This document shows positions 1 through 7,156 of a stretch of DNA of 64,000 nt, one piece after another. The position numbers and the translations under genes were made by a program. The DNA lies in contig NZ_JAJDFY010000001.1 of NCBI RefSeq assembly GCF_024704365.1, forward strand, positions 1,097,001-1,161,000. The letters are read 5' to 3'. Source of the stretch: Thermomonas sp. S9. GTDB lineage: Bacteria > Pseudomonadota > Gammaproteobacteria > Xanthomonadales > Xanthomonadaceae. Under the pieces are notes generated by a model. It was not told the DNA's origin and ran no database searches. It saw nothing but the letters and a program-made list of their open reading frames with translations. Numbering within the stretch: the first letter of the stretch is position 1; every line of letters starts with the position of its first letter.

Positions 1-429
1 GAACTGGTGCTGTGGAACGGCGTGTGCGAGGTGCACGAAACCTTCACCGCGCAGCAGGCCAGGCATGCGCGTGAGCGCTTCGACGCCAGGATCGTGGCGC
101 ACCCGGAGTGCGCCCCGGAGGTGCTGGCCGAGGCCGATTTCGTGGGCTCCACCAGCGCCATGGGGCAGTGGCTGGCGAAGGAAAAGCCGACGCGGGTGGC
201 GATGATCACCGAGTGCTCGATGGCCGACAACCTGCGCAACCAGTTCCCGCAGGTGGAGTTCATCAAGCCGTGCAACCTGTGCCCGCACATGAAGCGGATC
301 ACCCTGCCCAACATCCACGCCTGCCTGCGCGATTTGAAGCACGAAGTGACCGTGCCCGGGGACGAGGCGGCAGCCGCGCGGCGTGCGCTGGCACGGATGC
401 TGGCGGTGGGGCGTCGCGACCGGGTGTGA
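1..429 (+). CDS. nadA: Quinolinate synthase A, C-terminal part (5' end outside window)
   Basis: This is the end of NadA, which condenses iminoaspartate from NadB with dihydroxyacetone phosphate to give quinolinate for NAD synthesis. The frame is open from base 1, so the start lies upstream of the window. Two of the three conserved cysteines that ligate the 4Fe-4S cluster are visible: the one in AHPEC and the one in CNLCPHMK. The segments STSAMGQW and ITECSMADNLR are also typical. The stop codon overlaps the GTG start of nadB by four bases (GTGA), so the two enzymes are translationally coupled. The cluster is oxygen-sensitive in this family. The identification is firm. Confidence 0.95.
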   Translation, partial: ELVLWNGVCEVHETFTAQQARHARERFDARIVAHPECAPEVLAEADFVGSTSAMGQWLAKEKPTRVAMITECSMADNLRNQFPQVEFIKPCNLCPHMKRITLPNIHACLRDLKHEVTVPGDEAAAARRALARMLAVGRRDRV

Positions 430-1871
430 GCACGTCCCTGCCCGTCATCATCGTTGGCGGCGGCATTGCCGGGCTGTCGGCGGCGCTGGCCGCCGCGCCG
501 GCGCCGGTGCTGTTGCTGGCGCGCGCCTCCGGCACCCGCGGCGCCGCCAGCGCGCTTGCGCAGGGCGGTATCGCTGCGGCCATCGGTCCCGGCGACAGCC
601 CGCAGGCGCACGCGCATGACACCTGTGCCGCGGGGAGCTTCCACAACGAGACAGCGATCGTCGATCTGCTGACGCGCGAAGCTGCGCCTGCGATCCAGTG
701 GCTGCAGGATTTTGGCGTGGCGTTCGACCGCGATGACGGTGGCCAACTGCAGCTCGCGCGCGAAGGAGGTCATGGCTGCCATCGCATCGTCCATGCCGGC
801 GGCGATGCCACCGGCGCGAGGGTGATGGAGACGCTGGTGTCGGCGGCGCGGCGGTCGGTCCATATCACGCGCTGGAGCGGGGTGGATGTGGATGGATTGG
901 TGCTGCGCGGAGATCACGTCCACGGTGTATGCATTACGCGTGAGGACGGCAGACGCGAGGCGCTGCACGGGCGCGCGGTGGTGCTGGCGACCGGCGGCAT
1001 CGGCGGGCTGTTCGCGCACACCAGCAACCCGGCCGATGCCGATGGCAGTGGGCTGGCGCTGGCAATGGCCGCGGGTGCGCGGGCGCGCGACCTCGAGTTC
1101 GTGCAGTTCCATCCCACCGCGCTGGCGCTGCCGGGCCTGCACAGCCTGCCGCTGGTCACCGAGGCACTGCGCGGCGCCGGCGCGCGCCTGCACGACATGC
1201 GTGGCGCAGCGCTGATGGATGGCGTGCACCCGCTGGCCGACCTGGCGCCGCGCGACGTCGTGGCGCGCCGGGTCTGGCAGGCCTGTCGCGATGGCGGCGC
1301 ACTGCTGGATGCACGCACGGTCGGCGCCGCGTTCCCGCAGCGCTTTCCCACCGTGTTCAAGGTCTGCATGGACCACGGCATCGACCCGCGCGTGCAGCCG
1401 ATCCCGGTGGCCGTGGCGGCGCATTTCCACATGGGCGGGATTGCGGTCGACGCCGACGGCCGCAGCTCGCTGCCGGGTCTTTTCGCAGTGGGCGAGGTGG
1501 CCTGCAATGGCGTGCACGGCGCGAACCGGCTGGCCAGCAACTCGCTGCTGGAGGGCGTGGTGTTCGGCCGCCGGCTGGGCGCACTGCTGCGCACGCTGCC
1601 CGATGGTGGACAGCCGCCGGGATGTTTCCGGATCGTACGGCGCAGGCCATCGCTGGATGCGGCGCAGCTCGACTGGCTGCGCGCGCTGATGATGCAGGCG
1701 ATGGGGCCGCTGCGCACGGGCGCGGCCCTGCAGGCGGCGCTGCGGCACTGTGCGGTGTTGGCCGCGTCCGGCTGGCAGGGCGCGCTGGCGCAGGGGATGC
1801 TGGAGGCCGCGCTGCGGCGAACCGCGAGCCTGGGGGCGCATTACCGCAGCGATGCGCTACCGCCAGGCTGA
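426..1871 (+). CDS. nadB: L-aspartate oxidase
   Basis: NadB oxidises L-aspartate to iminoaspartate using FAD, with oxygen or fumarate as acceptor; it is the first step of de novo NAD synthesis. I chose the GTG at 426 because it overlaps the nadA stop and puts the dinucleotide-binding motif IIVGGGIAGLSAA at residues 8-20. The product is 481 residues, somewhat shorter than the usual 530. Family signatures are HGGDATGARVMETL, LEFVQFHPTAL, ARDVVARRV-like sequence and the C-terminal FAD motif GVHGANRLASNSLLEGVVFG. It sits in the succinate dehydrogenase/fumarate reductase flavoprotein fold. Use of fumarate would fit the anaerobic genes nearby, but that is an inference. Confidence 0.94.
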   Translation: MSTSLPVIIVGGGIAGLSAALAAAPAPVLLLARASGTRGAASALAQGGIAAAIGPGDSPQAHAHDTCAAGSFHNETAIVDLLTREAAPAIQWLQDFGVAFDRDDGGQLQLAREGGHGCHRIVHAGGDATGARVMETLVSAARRSVHITRWSGVDVDGLVLRGDHVHGVCITREDGRREALHGRAVVLATGGIGGLFAHTSNPADADGSGLALAMAAGARARDLEFVQFHPTALALPGLHSLPLVTEALRGAGARLHDMRGAALMDGVHPLADLAPRDVVARRVWQACRDGGALLDARTVGAAFPQRFPTVFKVCMDHGIDPRVQPIPVAVAAHFHMGGIAVDADGRSSLPGLFAVGEVACNGVHGANRLASNSLLEGVVFGRRLGALLRTLPDGGQPPGCFRIVRRRPSLDAAQLDWLRALMMQAMGPLRTGAALQAALRHCAVLAASGWQGALAQGMLEAALRRTASLGAHYRSDALPPG

Positions 1872-1886
1872 TACCGCCGGGAAAAC

Positions 1887-1904
1887 GGGCACGTCCCTGT
1901 GCCC
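1887..1904. terminator. Weak stem-loop between convergent nadB and ubiV
   Basis: GGGCAC and GTGCCC form a six-base-pair stem around a six-base loop in the 49-bp convergent gap. There is no run of T on either strand, so it is at best a weak or Rho-assisted terminator. Confidence 0.3.
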
Positions 1905-1920
1905 CGAAACCCGCCGCCGC

Positions 1921-2796
1921 TCAGACTGCCGGCATCCGCATTCCCGGTTCGCCGTGCCAGTAGCCGTTGCGTTCGCCGAGCTGCACCGGCGCCTCGCTGG
2001 CGGTGCGGGCGGCGTCGAAATGCCGCACCACCGCCTCCATGCCTTCGGCCTGCGGGTACAGGCGCAGGATGTCCACGCCCAGCGCGCGCAGCTCCGGCAG
2101 CTCCGGGCCCAGGTCGGTGATCTCCTCGCCCTGCACCGAGATGCCGTTGATGCGCAGGAACGGGCGGCCTTCGCGGGTGGCCAGTGGCAGACCGTCGGGA
2201 TAGTCGATGCAGCGGAAGCCGCACTGGTCCTTGGGCACGTCGAGCGCGCGCGCGGTGAAGCAGCGCGCCGAGAACGACAGCGGCAGCCGGCCCCAGGCGA
2301 TCACCTCCAGCTCCGGCATCGCGGCGCCGTCGGCAATGAAGGCCTCCTTCAGCTCGCCGATCAGGGTGCGGCCCTGCTCGACGCCCGGCACCCAGCGGCG
2401 CAGGCCGTCTTCCACCAGCATTTCCAGTGCGCGGTGGTTGTACACGTTGAGCGTCGGCCCGGCCACGAACGGGCGGCCCTTTTCCCTGCACAGCTGCACC
2501 GCGGACAGGTCGTTGGCCTCGATCCAGAAGCCGCCGTGGGAAATCTGCCGGTCCAGCACGCTGAGTTCGGATTCGGCCTCGATCAGCGCCAGCGTGGACA
2601 GCACGATCTGCTTGCCGGAGGCGGCGAGTTCTTCCGCCAGCGCCAGCCAGTCGGCGGTGCGCAGTTCGCGGCGCTTGCTGCACACGGTTTCGCCGAGATA
2701 GACGATGTCGACCGGCCAGTGGATGGCCTCGCGGTAGAACGCCAGCGTGCGCTCGCGCGGCCAGAAATACTGCAGCGGGCCCAGGCTCAGTTTCAT
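1921..2796 (-). CDS. ubiV: Ubiquinone anaerobic biosynthesis protein UbiV (U32 peptidase-like)
   Basis: UbiV works with UbiU as an oxygen-independent hydroxylase of the ubiquinone ring, using prephenate as oxygen donor in E. coli. The protein is a U32-peptidase-fold 4Fe-4S protein. The ATG at 2796 gives 291 residues, matching E. coli UbiV in length. Cysteines at 39 (ETVCSKR), 179 (SARCFTAR), 192 and 196 (DQCGFRC) coincide closely with the four cluster ligands of E. coli UbiV (39, 176, 193, 197). It starts 10 bp after the ubiU stop, so the two form an operon controlled by the FNR-type site upstream of ubiU. The accessory protein UbiT is not in this window. Confidence 0.93.
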   Translation of the reverse strand: MKLSLGPLQYFWPRERTLAFYREAIHWPVDIVYLGETVCSKRRELRTADWLALAEELAASGKQIVLSTLALIEAESELSVLDRQISHGGFWIEANDLSAVQLCREKGRPFVAGPTLNVYNHRALEMLVEDGLRRWVPGVEQGRTLIGELKEAFIADGAAMPELEVIAWGRLPLSFSARCFTARALDVPKDQCGFRCIDYPDGLPLATREGRPFLRINGISVQGEEITDLGPELPELRALGVDILRLYPQAEGMEAVVRHFDAARTASEAPVQLGERNGYWHGEPGMRMPAV

Positions 2797-2806
2797 CGGT
2801 ATTCCT

Positions 2807-3805
2807 TCAGTGCCAGGCGCGGTGGTACGGGCCCAGGGTGGTCTGGTGGCCTTCGGCATGGCGCGCCAGCCCGGCCTGCCATTCGGGCCGGGCCTGCCAA
2901 TGCGCCGCGTCGGCGATGACCTGATCGATTGCATTGCGCCAGATGCGGGTGACCGAGCTGACGTAGGCCACGCCGCGCTGGCGGCCTTCGATTTTCAGCG
3001 CAGCCACGCCGATCTGCTTCAGTCGCGGCAGCAGTTCCAGCGTGTTGAGGCTGGTCGGCTCTTCCAGCGCGTGGAAGACCTCGTTGCCGACTTCAAAGCG
3101 GCCTTTGCAGACGGTGGGATAGCCGGCCGGCTCTTCTGGCCTGAATTCGTCGATCAGCACGCCGTTCAGACGCACGCTGCGGCTGCCGTCGCCCTGCTCG
3201 CCCCAGCGCACGAATTTGGCCGGCGAGCACACGCCGTGGCGGTTGGGCGAGGCGCCGGTGACGTAGCTGGACAGCTGACAGCGCCCTTCCACCATGATGC
3301 ACAGACTGCCGAAGGCGAATACTTCCAGCGCGACCGGCGATTTCTCGCACAGCCGTTCCACCTGCTGCAACGAAAGCACCCGCGGCAGCACCGCGCGGCT
3401 GATGCCGAAGCGCTCGAAGGCATAGCGCAACGCGGGAGCGGTAGTGGCACTGCCTTGCACGGAAAGATGGCGCGGCAGGTTGGGGTGGGTGCGCGCGGCA
3501 TAGTCCAGCACTGCCACCTCGGCCGCAATGATGGCATTGGCACCGAGCGCGGCAGCCTTGTCCACGGCAGCGTACCAATCCTGCAGGCGCGCGCTGTCGG
3601 GATAGGTGTTGAGCGCCAGATAGACTTTGGCGTTGCGGGCATGTGCATAGCGGATGCCGGCGCGCAGTTCCTCGTCGCTGAAGTTCAGGCCAGGAAAGGC
3701 GCGCGCATTGGTCTGGTCGCGGAAGCCGGCATAGACTGCATCGGCGCCTGCGTCTATGGCGGCTTGCAAAGCCGGCAGGTTGCCGGCAGGACAGACCAGT
3801 TGCAT
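2807..3805 (-). CDS. ubiU: Ubiquinone anaerobic biosynthesis protein UbiU (U32 peptidase-like)
   Basis: UbiU is the partner of UbiV in oxygen-independent ubiquinone ring hydroxylation. It is 332 residues long. Cysteines at 169 (FGSLCIMV), 176 (EGRCQLSS), 193 (HGVCSPAK) and 233 (PTVCKGRF) match the four 4Fe-4S ligands of E. coli UbiU almost number for number. The N-terminus MQLVCPAGN is typical of the U32 family. A good ribosome site, GAGGAGC, lies about seven bases before the ATG. An FNR-type box at 3860-3873 is centred 61.5 bp upstream, which would place the transcription start near 3825 and leave a 20-base leader. This suggests induction when oxygen is low. Confidence 0.94.
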   Translation of the reverse strand: MQLVCPAGNLPALQAAIDAGADAVYAGFRDQTNARAFPGLNFSDEELRAGIRYAHARNAKVYLALNTYPDSARLQDWYAAVDKAAALGANAIIAAEVAVLDYAARTHPNLPRHLSVQGSATTAPALRYAFERFGISRAVLPRVLSLQQVERLCEKSPVALEVFAFGSLCIMVEGRCQLSSYVTGASPNRHGVCSPAKFVRWGEQGDGSRSVRLNGVLIDEFRPEEPAGYPTVCKGRFEVGNEVFHALEEPTSLNTLELLPRLKQIGVAALKIEGRQRGVAYVSSVTRIWRNAIDQVIADAAHWQARPEWQAGLARHAEGHQTTLGPYHRAWH

Positions 3806-3859
3806 GGGGGGCTCCTCGATGGCGCGCGTGCATGGTCTGGTTCAGGTGCTTCGGCGTCA

Positions 3860-3873
3860 TTGACGTGGGTCAA
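3860..3873 (-). promoter_or_regulatory. FNR/Anr-type box for ubiUV
   Basis: TTGACGTGGGTCAA is a near-perfect TTGAY-N4-RTCAA site. If it acts from the class II position (-41.5), the start of transcription is near 3825 and the -10 hexamer is GACCAT (minus strand, 3832-3837), which keeps A2, A5 and T6 of the consensus. The ubiU ribosome site then fits inside the 20-base leader. Confidence 0.75.
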
Positions 3874-3903
3874 TCGCGTCTGGCGATACCGGTGATGCCG
3901 GGA

Positions 3904-3917
3904 TTGATGCGGGTCAT
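3904..3917 (+). promoter_or_regulatory. FNR/Anr-type box for the small secreted protein gene at 3987
   Basis: TTGATGCGGGTCAT matches TTGAT-N4-GTCAW. From the -41.5 position it would direct plus-strand transcription from about 3952, with GAAGGT (3940-3945) as a weak -10 and a 35-base leader before the ATG at 3987. It is distinct from the site at 3860-3873, so each divergent gene appears to have its own box. Confidence 0.6.
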
Positions 3918-3986
3918 GGCGCCCCACGCGTGCGGGTGCGAAGGTGGTGCCGGACGCGGGCATGGGCCCGTGCACTGGAGAACACC

Positions 3987-4467
3987 ATGCTGCCCAGGAC
4001 GATCCTGCCACTGTCCGCGCTGGCGCTGGCCGGCGCGCTGTCAATAACTCCCGCGGCGGCGCAGTCGGCCGCCCATCACGACCATGCCGCGCACACCGGG
4101 CATGCCGTCAGGCCGCAGATCCCGGCGCAGCGCTGGGCCACGGACGCGCCGCTGCGCGCCGGCATGCGCGATCTGCGCGAGGCGACCGCGGCGCTCCATC
4201 ATTACGCGATGGGCCATCTCGACGATGTCCAGCGCGACCATGCGGTGGAACAGATCGACGCTGCGATCAACAACATGATCGCCCACTGCAAAGCTCGAGC
4301 CGGAAGCCGACGCCGCCCTGCACGGGCTGCTGGCAACGTTCATCGCCGGCGCCAACGCCGCGCGCGCAGGAACGTTCGGCAAGACCGAACTGGCGCCGAT
4401 GCAGGATGCGCTTGCGCAGTACCCGCGGATGTTCGACGACCCCGGCTGGAGCGATGCGAACCGCTGA
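3987..4467 (+). pseudogene. Small secreted protein, DnrO-like, frameshifted
   Basis: The start is supported by TGGAG six bases before the ATG. Residues 1-25 form a signal peptide ending in TPAAAQS, followed by a His/Asp-rich stretch (AHHDHAAHTGH). A helical part follows with MRDLREATAALHHYAMGHLDD and IDAAINNMIAHC. The frame breaks at about 4289-4292 in an AAA run: dropping one A restores LEPEADAALHGLLATFIAGA and a stop at 4465, for about 159 residues. The family resembles the protein called DnrO in denitrifiers, from memory and not checked. It has its own FNR-type box and is divergent from ubiUV, so a role in nitrosative or anaerobic metabolism is plausible. Its biochemical function is unknown. 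Confidence 0.6.
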
Positions 4468-4511
4468 GCAGGCCGCCTTCCGGGCTCCGCCAGTGTCGCT
4501 GGCTGGCGCGG

Positions 4512-6005
4512 CTAGCGCTGCCGTCGATGCGCTTCCTGCGCGTCCAGCACGCCGCGCCAGAGCGCATCCACCCGCTTCTCCACCGCGGCGTCCAGCTGGA
4601 TCGGCCTGCTCCAGGCACGCGTGGTTTCTCCCGGCCATTTGTTGGTGGCGTCCAGCCCCAGCTTCGATCCGAGGTTTGGGGTGGGGCTGGAGAAGTCGAG
4701 GTAGTCGATCGGGGTCCTGTCGATCAGCACGCTGTCGCGCGCCGGATCGACGCGGGTGGAGATCGCCCAGATCACCTGCGACCAGTCGCGCACGTCGATG
4801 TCCTCGTCGGTGACGATCACGAACTTGGTGTAGGTGAACTGGCGCAGGTAGGACCAGATGCCCATCATGATCCGGCGCGCGTGGCCAGGGTACTGCTTGC
4901 GGATGGATACCACCGCGATGCGGTAGGAGCAGGCTTCCGGCGGCAGGTAGAAATCCACGATCTCCGGAAAGACCTTGCGCAGCAGCGGCACGAACACGTC
5001 GTTCAGCGCCATCGCCATTACCGAGGGTTCGTCGAACGGCGCCCGCCCCATGTAGCTGCCCTGGTAGATCGCGCCCTTGCGCAGATGCATGCGCTGGATG
5101 GTCATCACCGGGAAATGGTCCTGCGCGTTGTAGTAGCCGGTGTGGTCGCCGAACGGGCCTTCCAGCGCGGTTTCCTCCGGATCGATGAAGCCTTCCAGCA
5201 GGATCTCGCAGCCCGCCGGCGCATCCAGTCCGGTCAATGTGCTGGGCCAGACGCGGGTGCGCTGGCCGCGCAGCAGGCCGGCGAATTCGTACTCGGACAG
5301 GGTGTCGGGAATCGGCGCCACCGCCGCCAGCAGGGTGCCGGGATCGGCGCCGATCGCCACCAGCACCGGGAATGGCTTGCCGGGATGGGTCGCCTTCCAG
5401 TCGGCGAAGTCCAGCGCGCCGCCGCGGTGTGGCAGCCAGCGCATGATGACTTTGTTGCGCGCGATGACTTGCTGGCGGTAGATCGCGACGTTCTGGCGGG
5501 GTTTGCGGGTGCCGCGGGTGACCACCAGGCCAAGGGTGATGAGCCTGGCCGCATCCTGCGGCCAGCAGCGCTGGATCGGCAGGCGCGACAGGTCCACCTC
5601 TCCGCCGTCCAGCGTCTCGTACTGGAACGCGGCTTCGCGCACTTTTTGCGGTGCCACGTGCGCCAGCTGCGCCAGCTCCGGCCAGCAGTCGAGCGCCGCG
5701 CGCAGGCTGGAGGGCCAGCGCGGCTCGCGGATCGCCGCCAGCAGCTCGCCGAGCTCGCGTAGGGACGCCAGCGGGCGTCCGGCCAGCGCCGCCTCGATGC
5801 GGTCGCGATGGCCGTAGAGATTGCCGAGGTAGGCGTGGTCGCTGCCGACCGGATGCTCCATCAGCAGCGCGGGCCCGCCTTCGCGCAGTGCGCGCAGGCT
5901 GAGCGAGGTGGTTTCGAGTTCGGGATCGACCGGCGCGCCGACGCGCAGCAGCTGTCCGCGGCGTTCGAGGGCATCGATGAAGGTGCGCAGATCGTGGAAG
6001 CTCAT
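4512..6005 (-). CDS. ubiD: 4-hydroxy-3-polyprenylbenzoate decarboxylase
   Basis: UbiD removes the carboxyl group from 4-hydroxy-3-polyprenylbenzoate in ubiquinone synthesis, using prenylated FMN made by UbiX and a metal ion. The product is 497 residues, the same as E. coli UbiD. Signatures are NVAIYRQQVIARNKVIMRWL followed by PHRGGALDF, SEYEFAGLLRGQ (catalytic Glu region) and GPFGDHTGYYN. I start it at the ATG at 6005 (MSFHDLRTF), which overlaps the stop of the upstream gene by four bases (ATGA). Upstream in the same operon are a cysteine-synthase-like enzyme and a PLP decarboxylase. UbiX is not in the window. Together with ubiUV it gives two ubiquinone loci within 5 kb. Confidence 0.95.
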   Translation of the reverse strand: MSFHDLRTFIDALERRGQLLRVGAPVDPELETTSLSLRALREGGPALLMEHPVGSDHAYLGNLYGHRDRIEAALAGRPLASLRELGELLAAIREPRWPSSLRAALDCWPELAQLAHVAPQKVREAAFQYETLDGGEVDLSRLPIQRCWPQDAARLITLGLVVTRGTRKPRQNVAIYRQQVIARNKVIMRWLPHRGGALDFADWKATHPGKPFPVLVAIGADPGTLLAAVAPIPDTLSEYEFAGLLRGQRTRVWPSTLTGLDAPAGCEILLEGFIDPEETALEGPFGDHTGYYNAQDHFPVMTIQRMHLRKGAIYQGSYMGRAPFDEPSVMAMALNDVFVPLLRKVFPEIVDFYLPPEACSYRIAVVSIRKQYPGHARRIMMGIWSYLRQFTYTKFVIVTDEDIDVRDWSQVIWAISTRVDPARDSVLIDRTPIDYLDFSSPTPNLGSKLGLDATNKWPGETTRAWSRPIQLDAAVEKRVDALWRGVLDAQEAHRRQR

Positions 6006-7156
6006 GCGGATGCGTGGGGTGGCGTGAGTCTTCCTGCAGCGAGCGTGGCGCCGAGGGCTTGCTGCCAGGGCGCGGCGTCGATGCCGTGTGCGGCGCGCCA
6101 ACCAGGATCGAACAGGGTCTGCTGGTAGCGGCTGCCGCGATCACACAAGAGCATCACGATGCTGCCGGTTTCGCCGCGCTCGCGCATGGCGACGGCCAAC
6201 TGCAGGCAGGCGACGAAGTGGGTGCCGGAGGAGCCGCCGTAGCGGGCGCCGAGCAGGTCTTCCAGCAGCAGGGCGGCAGCGATCGAGGCGGCATCCTCGA
6301 CGTCGATCACCGCATCCACCACCTCGAACAGGACGCCTGGCTCCACGCGCGGGCGGCCGATCCCTTCGATCAGGGTCGGCTGGCTGGCGACGGCATCGCG
6401 GTTGCGCGTGCGCCAACCGTGCACATAGGCGCTACCGGCGGGTTCGGCCACGCACAGGCGGGTCTCCAGGCGGCGATAACGCAGATAGCGGCCGATGGTG
6501 GCGGACGTGCCGCCGGTGCCCACGCCGCAGACGATCCAGGCCGGCACCGGCTGCGGTTCGCGGCGCAGCTGGCCGAGGATGGATTCGGCGATGTTGTTGT
6601 TGCCGCGCCAATCGGTGGCGCGCTCGGCCAGGCCGAACTGGTCGAGATGGCAGGCGCCGTTGGCGGCGTGTTCGGCGGCGCGCGCATGCACGGCCAGCGG
6701 GTCTTCGACCAGGTCGCAGACGCCGCCGAGGGCCTGCACGGCGGCGATCTTCTGCGGCGCGGTGCAGGCCGGCATCACGGCGATGAACGGCAGGCCCAGC
6801 AGCCGCGCGAACCAGGCTTCGGAAATCGCGGTGCTGCCGGAGGAGGCATCCACCACGGTCTGGCCCCGGCCCAGGCGGCCATTGCACAGCGCATACAGGA
6901 ACAGCGAGCGCGCCAGCCGGTGTTTCAGGCTGCCGGTCGGATGGCTGGCCTCGTCCTTGAGATAGAACGGGATCCCGGGAAATCCCGGGAAGTCCAGGCG
7001 CAGCAGGTGGGTGTCGGCGGAGCGGGTGGCCTCCTGCTCCAGCAGGGCGATGGCATCGTGCACCCAGGCGCGCGCATGCGTAAGCGGCGCGCCGTCCATC
7101 CGCCCATCATGTTGCGGACACGGCACGGGCTCGATCGGTGGCGGCGCCGCGTTCAT
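6002..7156 (-). CDS. PLP-dependent cysteine synthase family protein
   Basis: This 384-residue protein has the fold-type II PLP enzyme layout of cysteine synthase and cystathionine beta-synthase. GSLKHRLAR carries the probable Schiff-base lysine, VVDASSGSTAIS is the substrate and cofactor loop, and VCGVGTGGTSATIGRYLRY is the phosphate-binding loop. SGTHFVACL near the end is a normal C-terminal motif. The N-terminal 40 residues and the SLKHR variant of the usual SVKDR suggest a divergent subgroup. Related enzymes include cysteine desulfhydrases such as mycobacterial Cds1, so it may degrade cysteine and not make it. It overlaps its neighbours by four bases at both ends, so it is co-translated with the PLP decarboxylase and ubiD. 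The substrate is not known. Confidence 0.75.
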   Translation of the reverse strand: MNAAPPPIEPVPCPQHDGRMDGAPLTHARAWVHDAIALLEQEATRSADTHLLRLDFPGFPGIPFYLKDEASHPTGSLKHRLARSLFLYALCNGRLGRGQTVVDASSGSTAISEAWFARLLGLPFIAVMPACTAPQKIAAVQALGGVCDLVEDPLAVHARAAEHAANGACHLDQFGLAERATDWRGNNNIAESILGQLRREPQPVPAWIVCGVGTGGTSATIGRYLRYRRLETRLCVAEPAGSAYVHGWRTRNRDAVASQPTLIEGIGRPRVEPGVLFEVVDAVIDVEDAASIAAALLLEDLLGARYGGSSGTHFVACLQLAVAMRERGETGSIVMLLCDRGSRYQQTLFDPGWRAAHGIDAAPWQQALGATLAAGRLTPPHASA

